DNA from: DASCNA01 sp036011305 | Lineage (GTDB): Bacteria; Verrucomicrobiota; Lentisphaeria; Victivallales; GWF2-38-69 | Direction of reading: 5' to 3' | DNA: 64,000 bases | NCBI GenBank assembly: GCA_036011305.1 | Contig: DASCNA010000041.1 | Location: 36,870-100,869 of the forward strand | Shown here: positions 53,710 to 63,175 of the stretch, one piece after another | How positions within the stretch are numbered: position 1 is the stretch's first letter | How the letters are laid out: every line of letters starts with the position of its first letter | Notes under the pieces: generated by a model | Told to the model about the DNA's origin: nothing | The model's database searches: none | Seen by the model: only the letters and a program-made list of their open reading frames with translations | Position numbers and translations under genes: made by a program

Positions 53710-56031
53710 CTAAATAGTTTGTAGATAAGAGCCTGCGACAGCCTGACCAAAAGAAATACAACCGTCATTCGGGGGAGTTTTTTCATGAATAAATACTTTT
53801 AAACCAAGCTTATCAGTTACAAGTTTTTCTATCAAATCAGTCAAAATTCTATTCATAAAAACTCCGCCTGAAAGCACTAAGTTTTTTGAGTTACATTTTC
53901 TCAGTCCATATTCGATCTGTTTTAACGCAGCAACAGCCACTGAATGATGAAATGACAATGCATACCTAGCTTGAAGTTCAAAATTATTTCCTACATTGAT
54001 AATTTCATTATCAGAGAGCGTATTGAAAGCTTCATTCCAATTTATATAAAGAAGATCATTTCTTTCTTCTACTGAAAATGGTATCTTTAAAATTTCATCA
54101 GCATTACCTTCTGCTATTGCATGCTTTGCTACAGCTTCCAGTTTTATAGCTCCCTGCCCCTCATATGAAATTGTTCCTGGAGAAACACCAATTAGTACCG
54201 AAAATGCATCAAACAATCTGCCTGCAGCATGTGATAAAGGTGCATTAATTCCTCTGTCGCACTGAATTTTCCAAATCCCTACCTCTTTTTCAGTAATATT
54301 ATAATACGACAACAATTTATCTGAAATATTTTTGTTTATTTTAATCCATCGTCCAATTAACTGTCTTAGCGGATTATAAACTGCTGCATCTCCGCCTGGA
54401 AGGGGAGCTTCTTCATATGTAGAAATTCTCTTAAAATGATAATTTTTAATGTATAATAGTTCTGCACCCCATATACTTCCATCATTTCCTAAACCTGTTC
54501 CATCATATACCAATGCAAAACTTTCATCTAAACCATGCTCTGCCATGCAGGCCATTCCGTGTGCAAAATGATGCTGTATTTTCACGCTTTTTATTTTATA
54601 TCTCTCAGTAATTTTGTTTCCTAAGCGAGTTGAATGCATGTCAGGATGCAAATCTGTAGCCACAATTTCAGGGGTTTTCTTAAAAAATTTGGGGAAATAT
54701 TCACTAACCTCCTTTAATCCGTCAATCGCTTCAGGTGTTTCAAGATCGCCAATATGAGGTGAAATAACAGCTTCGTTATCATAAGCCAGAGTGAGAGTAT
54801 TTTTTAATTCAGCTCCCATTGCTAAAACTGTTTTTCCTATAGATTTATTTAATCTTATACTTTCAGGCGCAAATCCCCTTGCCCTTCTCCATACCTGCAT
54901 TTTCTTCTTTTGCTTTATACAAAGAGAATCATCATTTCTTAAGTTAATATCTCTGTTATGACACAAAAAAGCATCAGCAATTCCCTGGAGTCTTTCAAAA
55001 GCTTCATTATTCTTAATGCAAATAGGTTCTCCTCCCTTATTGCCACTGGTCATTATAAGAAGCTCGATATCCGTACCGAATAAAAGCATGTGCATAGGAG
55101 AATAAGGCAGCATCACACCAATCGTATCTGTATCCGGAGATAATAAATCCATTGGAAGATTTTTTTTATTTTTAATATCTAAAATAACAATTGGAGCTTT
55201 TGGAGACTTAAGACTTTCTTCTTCTATTCCACTAAGGTGACAGTATTTTTTAATAACATCAATATTTTCAGCCATTACTGCAAATGGTTTATGCGGTCTG
55301 TTTTTTCTTCTCCTTAATTCTTTAATACTGCTTCTGTTAAAGGCATCTGCCGCTAATAAGTATCCGCCGATACCTCTCACTGCAACGATTTTACCATGTC
55401 TTATTTTATTTTTAAAAAGTTCAACTGGATCTGAACTATCAAAACGATTCCCTTTGGAATCACACCAGAAAAGTTTAGGTCCGCATACCGGACAGGCAGT
55501 ACTCTCTGCATGAAATCTTCTGTTTGCTGGATCTGTATATTCTTTTTCACATTCCGGACAAAGAGGAAATTCTGAAAGTGTCGTTCGACACCTATCATAG
55601 GGTACAGCATTAATTACTGTATATCTTGGACCACAGTTAACGCATGTAGTAAACGGATAATGATATCTTCTATTACCGAACTGTTTAACTTCTTCTGCAC
55701 AGTCAGGACACATTGCTAGATCAGCTGGGATGGAAATTTGATAACTAGAATCACTGCTGCTTTCTAATATTTGAAAACTGGATTTTTTATGACAAATTTC
55801 TTCTGTTAATAATGTAATTTTCTGAATTTTGGCCTGCTGTGGAATATTCTCATAAATTGATGTTATAAAAGAATGCAGTTCCTGTTCTGTTCCTTCAAGA
55901 GCAAGTTTAACTTTACCTGAAAAATTTTTTACCCAGCCTCCAAGATTTAACTTAACAGCAAAACAGTAAATACCTGGCCTAAAACCAACACCTTGAACAA
56001 TACCTTCTATTTCGTAAATTCTTCTTAACAT
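53710..56031 (-). CDS. hypF: [NiFe] hydrogenase maturation carbamoyltransferase HypF
   Basis: Makes the carbamoyl group that becomes the cyanide ligands of [NiFe] hydrogenase, passing it to HypE. 773 residues with all domains: acylphosphatase (GIVQGVGFRPGIY, residues 10-22), two zinc fingers (Cys108/111/130/133 and Cys158/161/180/183), a YrdC-like domain (about 200-380), and a Kae1-like domain with IQHHFAHGMACMAEH and VYDGTGLGNDGSIWG. No hypCDE or hydrogenase gene is next to it, which is unusual, so these must be elsewhere. It implies hydrogen metabolism and anaerobic life. Confidence 0.95.
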   Translation of the reverse strand: MLRRIYEIEGIVQGVGFRPGIYCFAVKLNLGGWVKNFSGKVKLALEGTEQELHSFITSIYENIPQQAKIQKITLLTEEICHKKSSFQILESSSDSSYQISIPADLAMCPDCAEEVKQFGNRRYHYPFTTCVNCGPRYTVINAVPYDRCRTTLSEFPLCPECEKEYTDPANRRFHAESTACPVCGPKLFWCDSKGNRFDSSDPVELFKNKIRHGKIVAVRGIGGYLLAADAFNRSSIKELRRRKNRPHKPFAVMAENIDVIKKYCHLSGIEEESLKSPKAPIVILDIKNKKNLPMDLLSPDTDTIGVMLPYSPMHMLLFGTDIELLIMTSGNKGGEPICIKNNEAFERLQGIADAFLCHNRDINLRNDDSLCIKQKKKMQVWRRARGFAPESIRLNKSIGKTVLAMGAELKNTLTLAYDNEAVISPHIGDLETPEAIDGLKEVSEYFPKFFKKTPEIVATDLHPDMHSTRLGNKITERYKIKSVKIQHHFAHGMACMAEHGLDESFALVYDGTGLGNDGSIWGAELLYIKNYHFKRISTYEEAPLPGGDAAVYNPLRQLIGRWIKINKNISDKLLSYYNITEKEVGIWKIQCDRGINAPLSHAAGRLFDAFSVLIGVSPGTISYEGQGAIKLEAVAKHAIAEGNADEILKIPFSVEERNDLLYINWNEAFNTLSDNEIINVGNNFELQARYALSFHHSVAVAALKQIEYGLRKCNSKNLVLSGGVFMNRILTDLIEKLVTDKLGLKVFIHEKTPPNDGCISFGQAVAGSYLQTI

Positions 56032-56199
56032 TCTAGTAAAACCAAATTGATAAACATAATAAAAACCAAACTGTTAACATACACATTCCTGTACATATTT
56101 AAAGAAGAATCAAATATAAATAGTTAGCTTTATACAAAAAACAAATTATATTTTAAATCTGGTTATGCGGTCAACACTTAAACTTTACGGGATATTTTT

Positions 56200-56607
56200 A
56201 TGCAAATGCCATTATGGATGGAAATTTATATTTTAGTTTTCATTGTCTTAATGTTGTCAAATATAATCTTTCATTTTAAACACAAAATTAAAAAGATATT
56301 TTTCATTTATGAAATTCTCAGTGCTGTTTATATGATCTATCTGATTATTATTTACTGGACTCCAGAGATTTCAAGTTTTTTTAATTTCTTAAATATAATT
56401 GCTCTTATTTTAATAATTTCTGTCGACTTTTACTTTACGATATGGGGCAATCCAGAAGATCTGGGTTTAAATATGCCAAAAATATCTAAAAAAGAACAGG
56501 AGGTAGCTAAGATTATATCAATAGTCTTTGCTTCACCTGCCTATGTAATAGGATTACTGTTGTCAATTAATTTAATTGCTGTTAATTACTTACATTTATT
56601 TAAATAA
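56200..56607 (+). CDS. Small membrane protein of unknown function
   Basis: I do not recognise a family. 135 residues with four likely membrane segments (about 6-22, 33-52, 58-82 and 108-130), a basic loop after the first and an acidic, Lys-rich loop before the last. A GGAT box lies six bases before the ATG. It is followed 26 bp later by a CBM9-like gene with its own strong ribosome binding site. Position suggests co-transcription of 56.2-58.2 kb but gives no function. Confidence 0.65.
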   Translation: MQMPLWMEIYILVFIVLMLSNIIFHFKHKIKKIFFIYEILSAVYMIYLIIIYWTPEISSFFNFLNIIALILIISVDFYFTIWGNPEDLGLNMPKISKKEQEVAKIISIVFASPAYVIGLLLSINLIAVNYLHLFK

Positions 56608-56633
56608 TTTCATTTTAAAAGGGAGAACTGATT

Positions 56634-57299
56634 ATGAACAATTATTCAGTAAAAAAGATTTCTAATGATTTTAATTTAACCGGCAATTTTACTTCAGATG
56701 AATGGAATAGCACTGATAGTATAAAGATTGATTTATGGCCATGGCATAATTATAAATTATATGAAACGCCTGAAGTTAATGTAAAAATGCTCTACACCGA
56801 TAATAATTTATACATTAGATTTCATGTTAAAGAAAATTATATTTTTGCACAGAAAACAAATTTTCAGGACCAGGTATGTGAAGACAGCTGTGTTGAATTT
56901 TTTGTTTCTCCGACAGAATCGGGTTATTTCAACTTTGAAGTAAATTGTATTGGCACAATCCATCTGCATTTTCATGAAGACAGACATAAATCTGTAACAG
57001 TAACTGATTCAGATCTCAAAAAAATTAAAATAGCTACAAGTCTCTCTAAAGGAAAAAAAATAAACAAATCAGTTCCCTGCCCAAAGGAAGGCTATATCGT
57101 TGAATATTCCATTCCTTTTGAAATTTTTTATAAATATTCAAAAGCAGAGGTTCCGACAAATAATTCAGTATGGCATGCAAACTTCTATAAGTGCGGTGAT
57201 TTAAGTCCAGAACCTTCATGGGGAACATGGGCACCCGTAAAAACACCTCAGCCTGATTTTCATCAACCAAAATATTTTGGTGAAATAATTTTTAAATAA
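56634..57299 (+). CDS. Carbohydrate-binding family 9-like domain protein
   Basis: 221 residues that match the CBM9-like fold: ITLNGxxxxxEW-type opening (LTGNFTSDEWNSTDSIKID), LYTDNNLYIRFHVKENYIFA, CEDSCVEFFVSPTESGYFNFEVNCIGT and the closing WHANFYKCGD with SWGTWAP. No signal peptide, so it is a cytoplasmic protein; in related bacteria such stand-alone domains sit near glycoside utilisation genes. A GGGAGA ribosome binding site precedes the ATG. The binding partner is not known. Confidence 0.82.
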   Translation: MNNYSVKKISNDFNLTGNFTSDEWNSTDSIKIDLWPWHNYKLYETPEVNVKMLYTDNNLYIRFHVKENYIFAQKTNFQDQVCEDSCVEFFVSPTESGYFNFEVNCIGTIHLHFHEDRHKSVTVTDSDLKKIKIATSLSKGKKINKSVPCPKEGYIVEYSIPFEIFYKYSKAEVPTNNSVWHANFYKCGDLSPEPSWGTWAPVKTPQPDFHQPKYFGEIIFK

Positions 57300-57311
57300 A
57301 TCAAACCTGGC

Positions 57312-58202
57312 GTGGAAAATTTCAGCAATGAATTCAGTTGGTCAATATCAAGAAATAATCTTTTTAACTATTGTGAAAAAGCATACTACTTTCACTATTA
57401 TGGAGCATGGAACGGCTGGGCAAAACATTCTGATGATCTTGCCATTCAGCTTTTCAAATTAAAACATTTGAAAACTAAAGAGCTGTGGCTGAGTAACATA
57501 ATCTGCTGCTCTTTTAAAATGGCCATAACAAAACAAATACCCCCTAACCTTATAAATGTAAAAAAATATTCTATTAGACTGATTCTAAAAGATATCTCTT
57601 CTCTGCAAATAAAAAGCTGGTCTAATGATCCAAAACAGATCAATTTATTCTCTACGTATTATAAACTCGTTGACGCGGGATCTATTAAAATCTGGGCTCT
57701 TGAAAAAATAGATAATTATTTTAGTCACCTGCATGTCAACAAAGCTTTAAACTCCTTGATTAAAGTACCGTTAATTATGCAAAAGCATTATGATAGGAAT
57801 TTTAAGTTTTTTAAGCTTAACAATCTTAAAATATGGCTAAACCCTCTTTCGATATATACTGATAGAAATAAATTAATTGCTGTAAATTGCAATTTCGATA
57901 TCTCAAGCAATAATAACTGGTCTTTTTCATCAACCTTATCAACTCTATATATAATGCTGTACTGGAAGCCTGAAATAAATAATATATTAACACAAACTCT
58001 GTTTATTAAACAAAACGTAAACTATACAGTTTACAGCAGAAGAGCTTTGAAAGAAATTTTAAAAATAATTAACAGCTCAGCAATAAAAATGAGATCAAGA
58101 CTGAGTTTCACAGATAAAGCATATTTTAATAATTTTATTAAAACCACTGATCAAAAAAAATGTCATACATGCAATTTTAAAGAAGCATGTATGACAAAAT
58201 AA
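57312..58202 (+). CDS. PD-(D/E)XK nuclease-like protein with Fe-S cysteines and apparently lost active site
   Basis: 296 residues starting at GTG (57312), 12 bp after the CBM9-like gene; the nearby ATG is out of frame. The N-terminus FSWSISRNNLFNYCEKAYYF and C-terminus KCHTCNFKEACM are those of a RecB/Cas4-like nuclease family with a 4Fe-4S cluster held by one N-terminal and three C-terminal Cys, all present. But where the family has its His (after LKTKELW), the Asp of the PD motif and the D/E-x-K of the VDWK strand, this protein reads IICCS, NPLSIYTD and IAVNCNFD. It therefore seems catalytically dead while keeping the fold and cluster. Confidence 0.7.
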   Translation: MENFSNEFSWSISRNNLFNYCEKAYYFHYYGAWNGWAKHSDDLAIQLFKLKHLKTKELWLSNIICCSFKMAITKQIPPNLINVKKYSIRLILKDISSLQIKSWSNDPKQINLFSTYYKLVDAGSIKIWALEKIDNYFSHLHVNKALNSLIKVPLIMQKHYDRNFKFFKLNNLKIWLNPLSIYTDRNKLIAVNCNFDISSNNNWSFSSTLSTLYIMLYWKPEINNILTQTLFIKQNVNYTVYSRRALKEILKIINSSAIKMRSRLSFTDKAYFNNFIKTTDQKKCHTCNFKEACMTK

Positions 58203-58220
58203 ATATTATTTATAGCTCAA

Positions 58221-59984
58221 TTATTGAGGTAAACTACCTGTATTTGCAGTATTAGTTTTTGTTTTATTCTCGCTTGCAGATGGGCTGCTTCCTATCATTG
58301 CGTCATCAAGATTCTGAATATCTGCATTCTGATGTTCAATCGTATCTTTAGCTACTTGAGAAACAGCATTTGGTGATGTTATGTCATTCTGCTGCATGAT
58401 AGCCTGATTGTTTTTCTGCTGGGCATTCATGCTGGTGGTGTTAGGCTGTAAGTTCTGATTTGTTGCTCCAGCCGCAGTATCAGGAGGTATGGTAGGTTCA
58501 TTCATAGAATTGAAGGCTTGTGAACTTGAAGGTTCCTGATATGGTTGTGAAGGAAGTTTCGAACTAAGTTGATTCTCAGCTTTATTCATCCTTGTAGCAT
58601 TATTTAACTGTGAATACTCATTATTTGTTGCTCCAGGAGAGGTATTAACCTGTAATCCCTGATTTGTTGCTCCCCCCACAGTATCAGGCTGTGTAGTTTG
58701 TCCTCCCATAGAATTTAAGGCTTGAGTGGTTGAAGGTTCCTTATACGGCTGTGAAGGCAGACTCGAACTAAGCTGATTCTCAGCTCTATTCATCCTTGTG
58801 GCATTATTCAACTGTGAATAATCTTTATTTGCTATAGTATCATTCACCTGAGGCATTTGAGGCTGTCCAGTAGGCTGAGTATTCAATTTTGAAGCATCTA
58901 CAACTCCCTGAGGCATTTGAGGTTTAAGTTGATTGCTTTCAGTTACTCCTGCAGTATTAGGTATCCCCTGTGAAAACTGTTGTTGCTGAGCTATGCTTTG
59001 ATGCTGTGGGGATAGGTTTTGTTGTTGTGGGGCTATATTTTGATGCTGTGGTGAAACTGTTTGAGGATTTACATTTATATCAGCAGATATAAGATTCACT
59101 TTTTTCTGCTTTGGATCCACCATTCCACTGCTGACAGAAGAGTTATAACTTCTTAATTCAGCACGGGCATTTTTAAAGTCTTTTGTCCCCTGAATATAGC
59201 TAACATATCCATATGCCATTTGCTGTCTGGCTGTAGCCATTCTGCTATAACAGTTTGCCATTTTAGTCTCTCCTTTTAGTTTAGCAGCATTAGCTTTTTT
59301 AGAGATTGCAACAGCACTTTTTTGAAGGTTGAGGGCTATAGTTTGAAAATGAACTCCTTTTTGATACAAATCAACTTTATCCGTAGATAAATTAAGATTT
59401 TCATTCTCTTTTACAATATCTGTATATGTTTTATTACCGTTGATTACAGAATTTACTGCCTGATACATTTCTTGCTTGGCATTTGCACAAGCTGACATAA
59501 TTTTAGATAAAGCTTCATCACCTTTTACCTTAGCTTCTTCAGCTTTTTTTTCGTAATAAGCCATTCTTTTAGCATAACTATTTGAAAGATTTTCTAATGA
59601 TTGTTTCTTTTTAGATACTGTTTTACTGGCACCACTTTTTAATTTTTTTAAATTTGCTACTGCATTTTGCATAGCCAGTTCACTTGTTTTTAAAAGATTC
59701 TGCTGCCCTGTATTAAGACTTTTAATCATATTCCCTGCAGCTTCGGCGCATTTCTTATAAGCGTTAGCCAATTCGGTTTTCCCTTGTTCAGATGCAAGAT
59801 GTGCTTTCGTAGCATAAGCATCGCTCATTTGCTTAAACATAGCCAACTGAGAAGTATAATTGCTATTTGTAGCTGGCTTATTTAGTACTGTAGCATTATT
59901 TGTTGTAGGTGAAACTTTACCAGCAAAAGCTACTGCTGAGCTTAATAGACAAATTGAAAAAATTGACAAAGTAGTTTTCTTCAT
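58221..59984 (-). CDS. Secreted helical protein with Gln/Asn-rich C-terminal repeats
   Basis: I do not recognise a family. 587 residues with a Sec signal peptide (about 1-22, IFSICLLSSAVAFA). Residues about 40-290 are Ala/Lys-rich and helical, built from related units with recurrent YxKxAxxAKxxGxxxxA spacing. The rest is low-complexity Gln/Asn/Pro/Ser-rich and contains two close tandem copies of a block of about 70 residues, each beginning YSQLNNATRMN and including SLPSQPYKEPS or KLPSQPYQEPS. A strong AGAGGGAGA ribosome binding site precedes the start, so it is probably abundant. It converges with the nuclease-like gene. Confidence 0.8.
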   Translation of the reverse strand: MKKTTLSIFSICLLSSAVAFAGKVSPTTNNATVLNKPATNSNYTSQLAMFKQMSDAYATKAHLASEQGKTELANAYKKCAEAAGNMIKSLNTGQQNLLKTSELAMQNAVANLKKLKSGASKTVSKKKQSLENLSNSYAKRMAYYEKKAEEAKVKGDEALSKIMSACANAKQEMYQAVNSVINGNKTYTDIVKENENLNLSTDKVDLYQKGVHFQTIALNLQKSAVAISKKANAAKLKGETKMANCYSRMATARQQMAYGYVSYIQGTKDFKNARAELRSYNSSVSSGMVDPKQKKVNLISADINVNPQTVSPQHQNIAPQQQNLSPQHQSIAQQQQFSQGIPNTAGVTESNQLKPQMPQGVVDASKLNTQPTGQPQMPQVNDTIANKDYSQLNNATRMNRAENQLSSSLPSQPYKEPSTTQALNSMGGQTTQPDTVGGATNQGLQVNTSPGATNNEYSQLNNATRMNKAENQLSSKLPSQPYQEPSSSQAFNSMNEPTIPPDTAAGATNQNLQPNTTSMNAQQKNNQAIMQQNDITSPNAVSQVAKDTIEHQNADIQNLDDAMIGSSPSASENKTKTNTANTGSLPQ

Positions 59985-60180
59985 AACGTCTCCCTCTTAA
60001 TTTATATTATTAATTTTTAATATTATAATAGCAGGTATTTGAACTATATGCGTTCTTTAAAAGAGCTTCTTTTAAATAATTTTGCAAGATTTTTTTTGAA
60101 AAAAAATATTAATTGAATATTGTTAGATAACCTTTGCTGTAAGAATATTTTTTTGATAACGATTAAGGAGCACTATAATT

Positions 60181-61053
60181 ATGCCTAAACTCACACTTGG
60201 AATACCTAAAGGTAGTCTGGAAAATACTACTGTAGAAATGTTTGGAAAAGCAGGGTATAAAATAAAAATTAATTCAAGATCTTATTACCCTACAATAAAT
60301 GATGACGAAATAGAATGTATGCTGATCAGGGCTCAGGAAATGGCCAGATATGTTGAAGAGGGAATTCTGGACTGCGGATTAACAGGCAGGGACTGGATTG
60401 TTGAAAGCGGCGCAGATGTAACTGAAATTACAGAATTAATATATGGAAAAGTAGGTAGAAGACCTTTACGCTGGGTTCTTGCAGTTCCTGAAAATGGGAA
60501 TATCAAAACACTAAAAGATCTCGAAGGTAAAAGAATTGCGACAGAAGCTGTTGGTATGACTAAAAGATACCTTAAAGAAAAAGGTATAAATGCAAGCGTA
60601 GAGTTCAGCTGGGGCGCCACTGAAGTAAAGCCACCTAAACTTGCAGACGCTATTGTGGAGATTACAGAAACTGGTTCTTCTTTACGTGCAAATAAGTTAA
60701 AAATAATTGATGAACTATGCACTTCCACAACAAGACTTATTGCCAATAAAGAGTCAATGAAAGATAAGTGGAAGAGCAATAAAATGGATAAAATTGCTTT
60801 ATTACTTAATGCCGTTCTTACAGCTGAAGGTAAAGTAGGACTAATGCTCAACGTAGAAGAAAAAAACCTTGGTAAAATAATTAATCTTTTACCTGCGCTT
60901 CAAAAACCGACAATTTCAAGACTTGCTGAAGAAGGCTGGGTAGCATTGAATACTATTGTTGATGAAGATGTTATCAGAGATATAATTCCTGAACTTCTGA
61001 AAAGCGGGGGTAAAGGTATTGTAGAATACCCGCTAAATAAACTTTTCTACTAA
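60181..61053 (+). CDS. hisG: ATP phosphoribosyltransferase, long form
   Basis: First enzyme of histidine synthesis, condensing ATP with PRPP. 290 residues, the long HisG_L type with a C-terminal ACT-like regulatory domain (about 215-290), so it does not need HisZ and should be feedback-inhibited by histidine. Motifs: LGIPKGSLE at the N-terminus, DCGLTGRDWIVE and the PRPP-binding ADAIVEITETGSSLRANKL. AAGGAG ribosome binding site before the ATG. No other his gene adjoins it. A weak hairpin follows at about 61066-61097. Confidence 0.94.
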   Translation: MPKLTLGIPKGSLENTTVEMFGKAGYKIKINSRSYYPTINDDEIECMLIRAQEMARYVEEGILDCGLTGRDWIVESGADVTEITELIYGKVGRRPLRWVLAVPENGNIKTLKDLEGKRIATEAVGMTKRYLKEKGINASVEFSWGATEVKPPKLADAIVEITETGSSLRANKLKIIDELCTSTTRLIANKESMKDKWKSNKMDKIALLLNAVLTAEGKVGLMLNVEEKNLGKIINLLPALQKPTISRLAEEGWVALNTIVDEDVIRDIIPELLKSGGKGIVEYPLNKLFY

Positions 61054-61117
61054 ATAATAGAGAAACCGGCTTTATGATTTTCATAATTGTCGGTTTGCTT
61101 ATCATTGACAAAAAGCT

Positions 61118-62830
61118 ATGCACAAGAATAGAATTTTATATCTCTCAATTAATTCATCGTATTCTCACAGCTCACTTGCCTATGGTCAATTACGTGCTTA
61201 TACTGAAAAAATTTCTGAGAAATATAAATGGAATAAAATAGAAGCTACAATCAATGATAATCAAAATGATATTTTAAATAAAATTTTACTATTTGAACCT
61301 GGTATCATAGTTTCAACACTCTATTTATATAATCATGAATTCACTATAAAACTCTCAAACAAACTCTCTCTTCTCAGGCCTGATATTAAAATAATATTAG
61401 GCGGACCCGAATTTATGGGAGATAACCATTATTTTCTTAATAATAATCCGCAGATTTACTGCGTTTTTAGAGGTGATGAAACTTCATTTCCTTTTTTTCT
61501 AAACAATATTGAGAACAAATCTCAATGGTCTTCAGTAAACGGATTATGCTATATTAACAAAAACCAGGAATATATTGATAACGGGATCTCCAGGTTTTCA
61601 GACAATCTGGATAATTTACCTTCTCTGTATGATAAATTTTATTTTGATAATAGTAAGCCATTTTTACATTTTGAAACCAGCAGAGGATGCATTTCAAGGT
61701 GCTCTTTTTGCTCTAGCTCATTATCTAACGGAATAAAACTATACAGTTTAGAAAGAGTAGCATCTGACTTAAATATACTGAAAGAAGCCGGAATAAAAGA
61801 AATTCGCATACTTGACAGAACTTTTAATGTTCCTCTGCAACGTTCTTTAAAACTACTTGAACTGTTTTTTTCATCTTTCAGTAATATGAAGTTTCACATA
61901 GAAATAGATCCTTCAAAACTCACACATGAGTTTATAAGCAAACTTTCAGAAGCTAAAAAAAATCAGTTGCATATTGAAGCTGGTGTTCAGACTTTTAATG
62001 AAGCAACATTGAAATCAACAAATAGAATGGTATCAAATGAAGCGGTAATTAATAATCTAAAAAAACTCTGCTCTTTAGAAAATATTGAAATTCATACTGA
62101 TTTAATTGCCGGTCTTCCAGAACAAACCTATTTAAACATATTTGATGATATTTCAAAACTCTCTGCCATTGGGCCGGAAGAAATTCAACTTGAACTAGTT
62201 AAAATTCTTCCTGGATCCTTAATTGGAAAAAATAAAGACAAAGGATTTAAATGGTCACCCCAACCTCCATATGAAATACTTGAGACGAACTCATTTTCTT
62301 TCAGCGAGTTATCTAAAATCACATGTTTATCTAAAATAATTGACTCTTACTATAACGTAAAAGTAACAAGAAACGTTTTCAGATACGCAATAACATACGA
62401 TAATAATTTTCTGAAATACTTTTTAGAGCACAATTATTCCAATTTTTTAAGACATGACAAACCTGCACCATCTAAAAGATTTAAATTACTTTTTGAGTAT
62501 GCAGAAAAAACAGATAATAAACTACTTTATAATATTACCCTGTTTACTTATTTCATGAATGGTTTTTTTAACAGTCCCAAGAACAATATTGAGCTAATCA
62601 AAAAGAAAGATTTGACAGTAATTCTTAAAGATAACAAAATCAATAATTTATGGAATTCAAACCATAAGCTTATAGATAAACCTGTATATTTAGCTAAATT
62701 TGATTATAATATCGGAGATCTCTGGCTGGATCCTTTTGCGACACTGAAAAAAGGTGATTTTAAGTATCTTTTCAGATTGTCTTGTGCAGGAATGTCTAAA
62801 CAGGTTTCCAGTGTCGATTTAATTGAATAA
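61118..62830 (+). CDS. B12-binding radical SAM protein (DUF4080 type)
   Basis: 570 residues. The N-terminal part (about 1-170) has a B12-binding Rossmann layout (ILYLSINSSYSHSSLAYGQL, KIILGGPEFMGDN). The radical SAM core follows with the 4Fe-4S motif CISRCSFC in ETSRGCISRCSFCSS, and HIEAGVQTFNEATL and TDLIAGLPEQT. The C-terminal 200 residues match in layout the DUF4080 region found on this class. Members may modify tRNA or other substrates, but no reaction is established. It lies 64 bp after hisG on the same strand. Confidence 0.85.
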   Translation: MHKNRILYLSINSSYSHSSLAYGQLRAYTEKISEKYKWNKIEATINDNQNDILNKILLFEPGIIVSTLYLYNHEFTIKLSNKLSLLRPDIKIILGGPEFMGDNHYFLNNNPQIYCVFRGDETSFPFFLNNIENKSQWSSVNGLCYINKNQEYIDNGISRFSDNLDNLPSLYDKFYFDNSKPFLHFETSRGCISRCSFCSSSLSNGIKLYSLERVASDLNILKEAGIKEIRILDRTFNVPLQRSLKLLELFFSSFSNMKFHIEIDPSKLTHEFISKLSEAKKNQLHIEAGVQTFNEATLKSTNRMVSNEAVINNLKKLCSLENIEIHTDLIAGLPEQTYLNIFDDISKLSAIGPEEIQLELVKILPGSLIGKNKDKGFKWSPQPPYEILETNSFSFSELSKITCLSKIIDSYYNVKVTRNVFRYAITYDNNFLKYFLEHNYSNFLRHDKPAPSKRFKLLFEYAEKTDNKLLYNITLFTYFMNGFFNSPKNNIELIKKKDLTVILKDNKINNLWNSNHKLIDKPVYLAKFDYNIGDLWLDPFATLKKGDFKYLFRLSCAGMSKQVSSVDLIE

Positions 62831-62908
62831 TCTAAAAGATTATTTTTTTCTTAAAATGATTTGTTTTTTCTGATTTTACTATTAATTTATCTACCCATTA
62901 AGAAACAT

Positions 62909-62984
62909 GTCCCGGTAGCTCAGAGGATAGAGCATCTGACTTCTAATCAGAGGGTCGCAGGTTCGAATCTTGCCCGGGATACCA
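62909..62984 (+). tRNA. tRNA-Arg (anticodon TCT)
   Basis: A 76-nt cloverleaf: acceptor 62909-62915 pairs with 62974-62980 (first pair G-U), D arm AGCTCAGAGGATAGAGC, anticodon stem 62935-62939/62947-62951 with loop CTTCTAA giving anticodon TCT at 62942-62944, T loop GGTTCGAATC, discriminator A and an encoded CCA at 62982-62984. It reads AGA codons, which are common in this AT-rich genome. Confidence 0.95.
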
Positions 62985-63175
62985 TTCTTAACTATTTCAT
63001 TTCTAACACTTTACAAACGTCTAGCATTCTATATAATTTAAGTTTTATTTTTCCTATCATACTTATATCATACTTTTTACCTAAGAAAATAATCTAGAAG
63101 TTACTCAGAAAAGAAATATCAAAGCAAATAACTCTCATCCTCATATATAATCGTCTTCTATAAACAATAATAAAA

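Noticed and set aside
62861..63097. 78-codon plus-strand frame covering the tRNA
   Set aside because: It reads straight through a well-formed tRNA-Arg gene and is therefore a chance frame.
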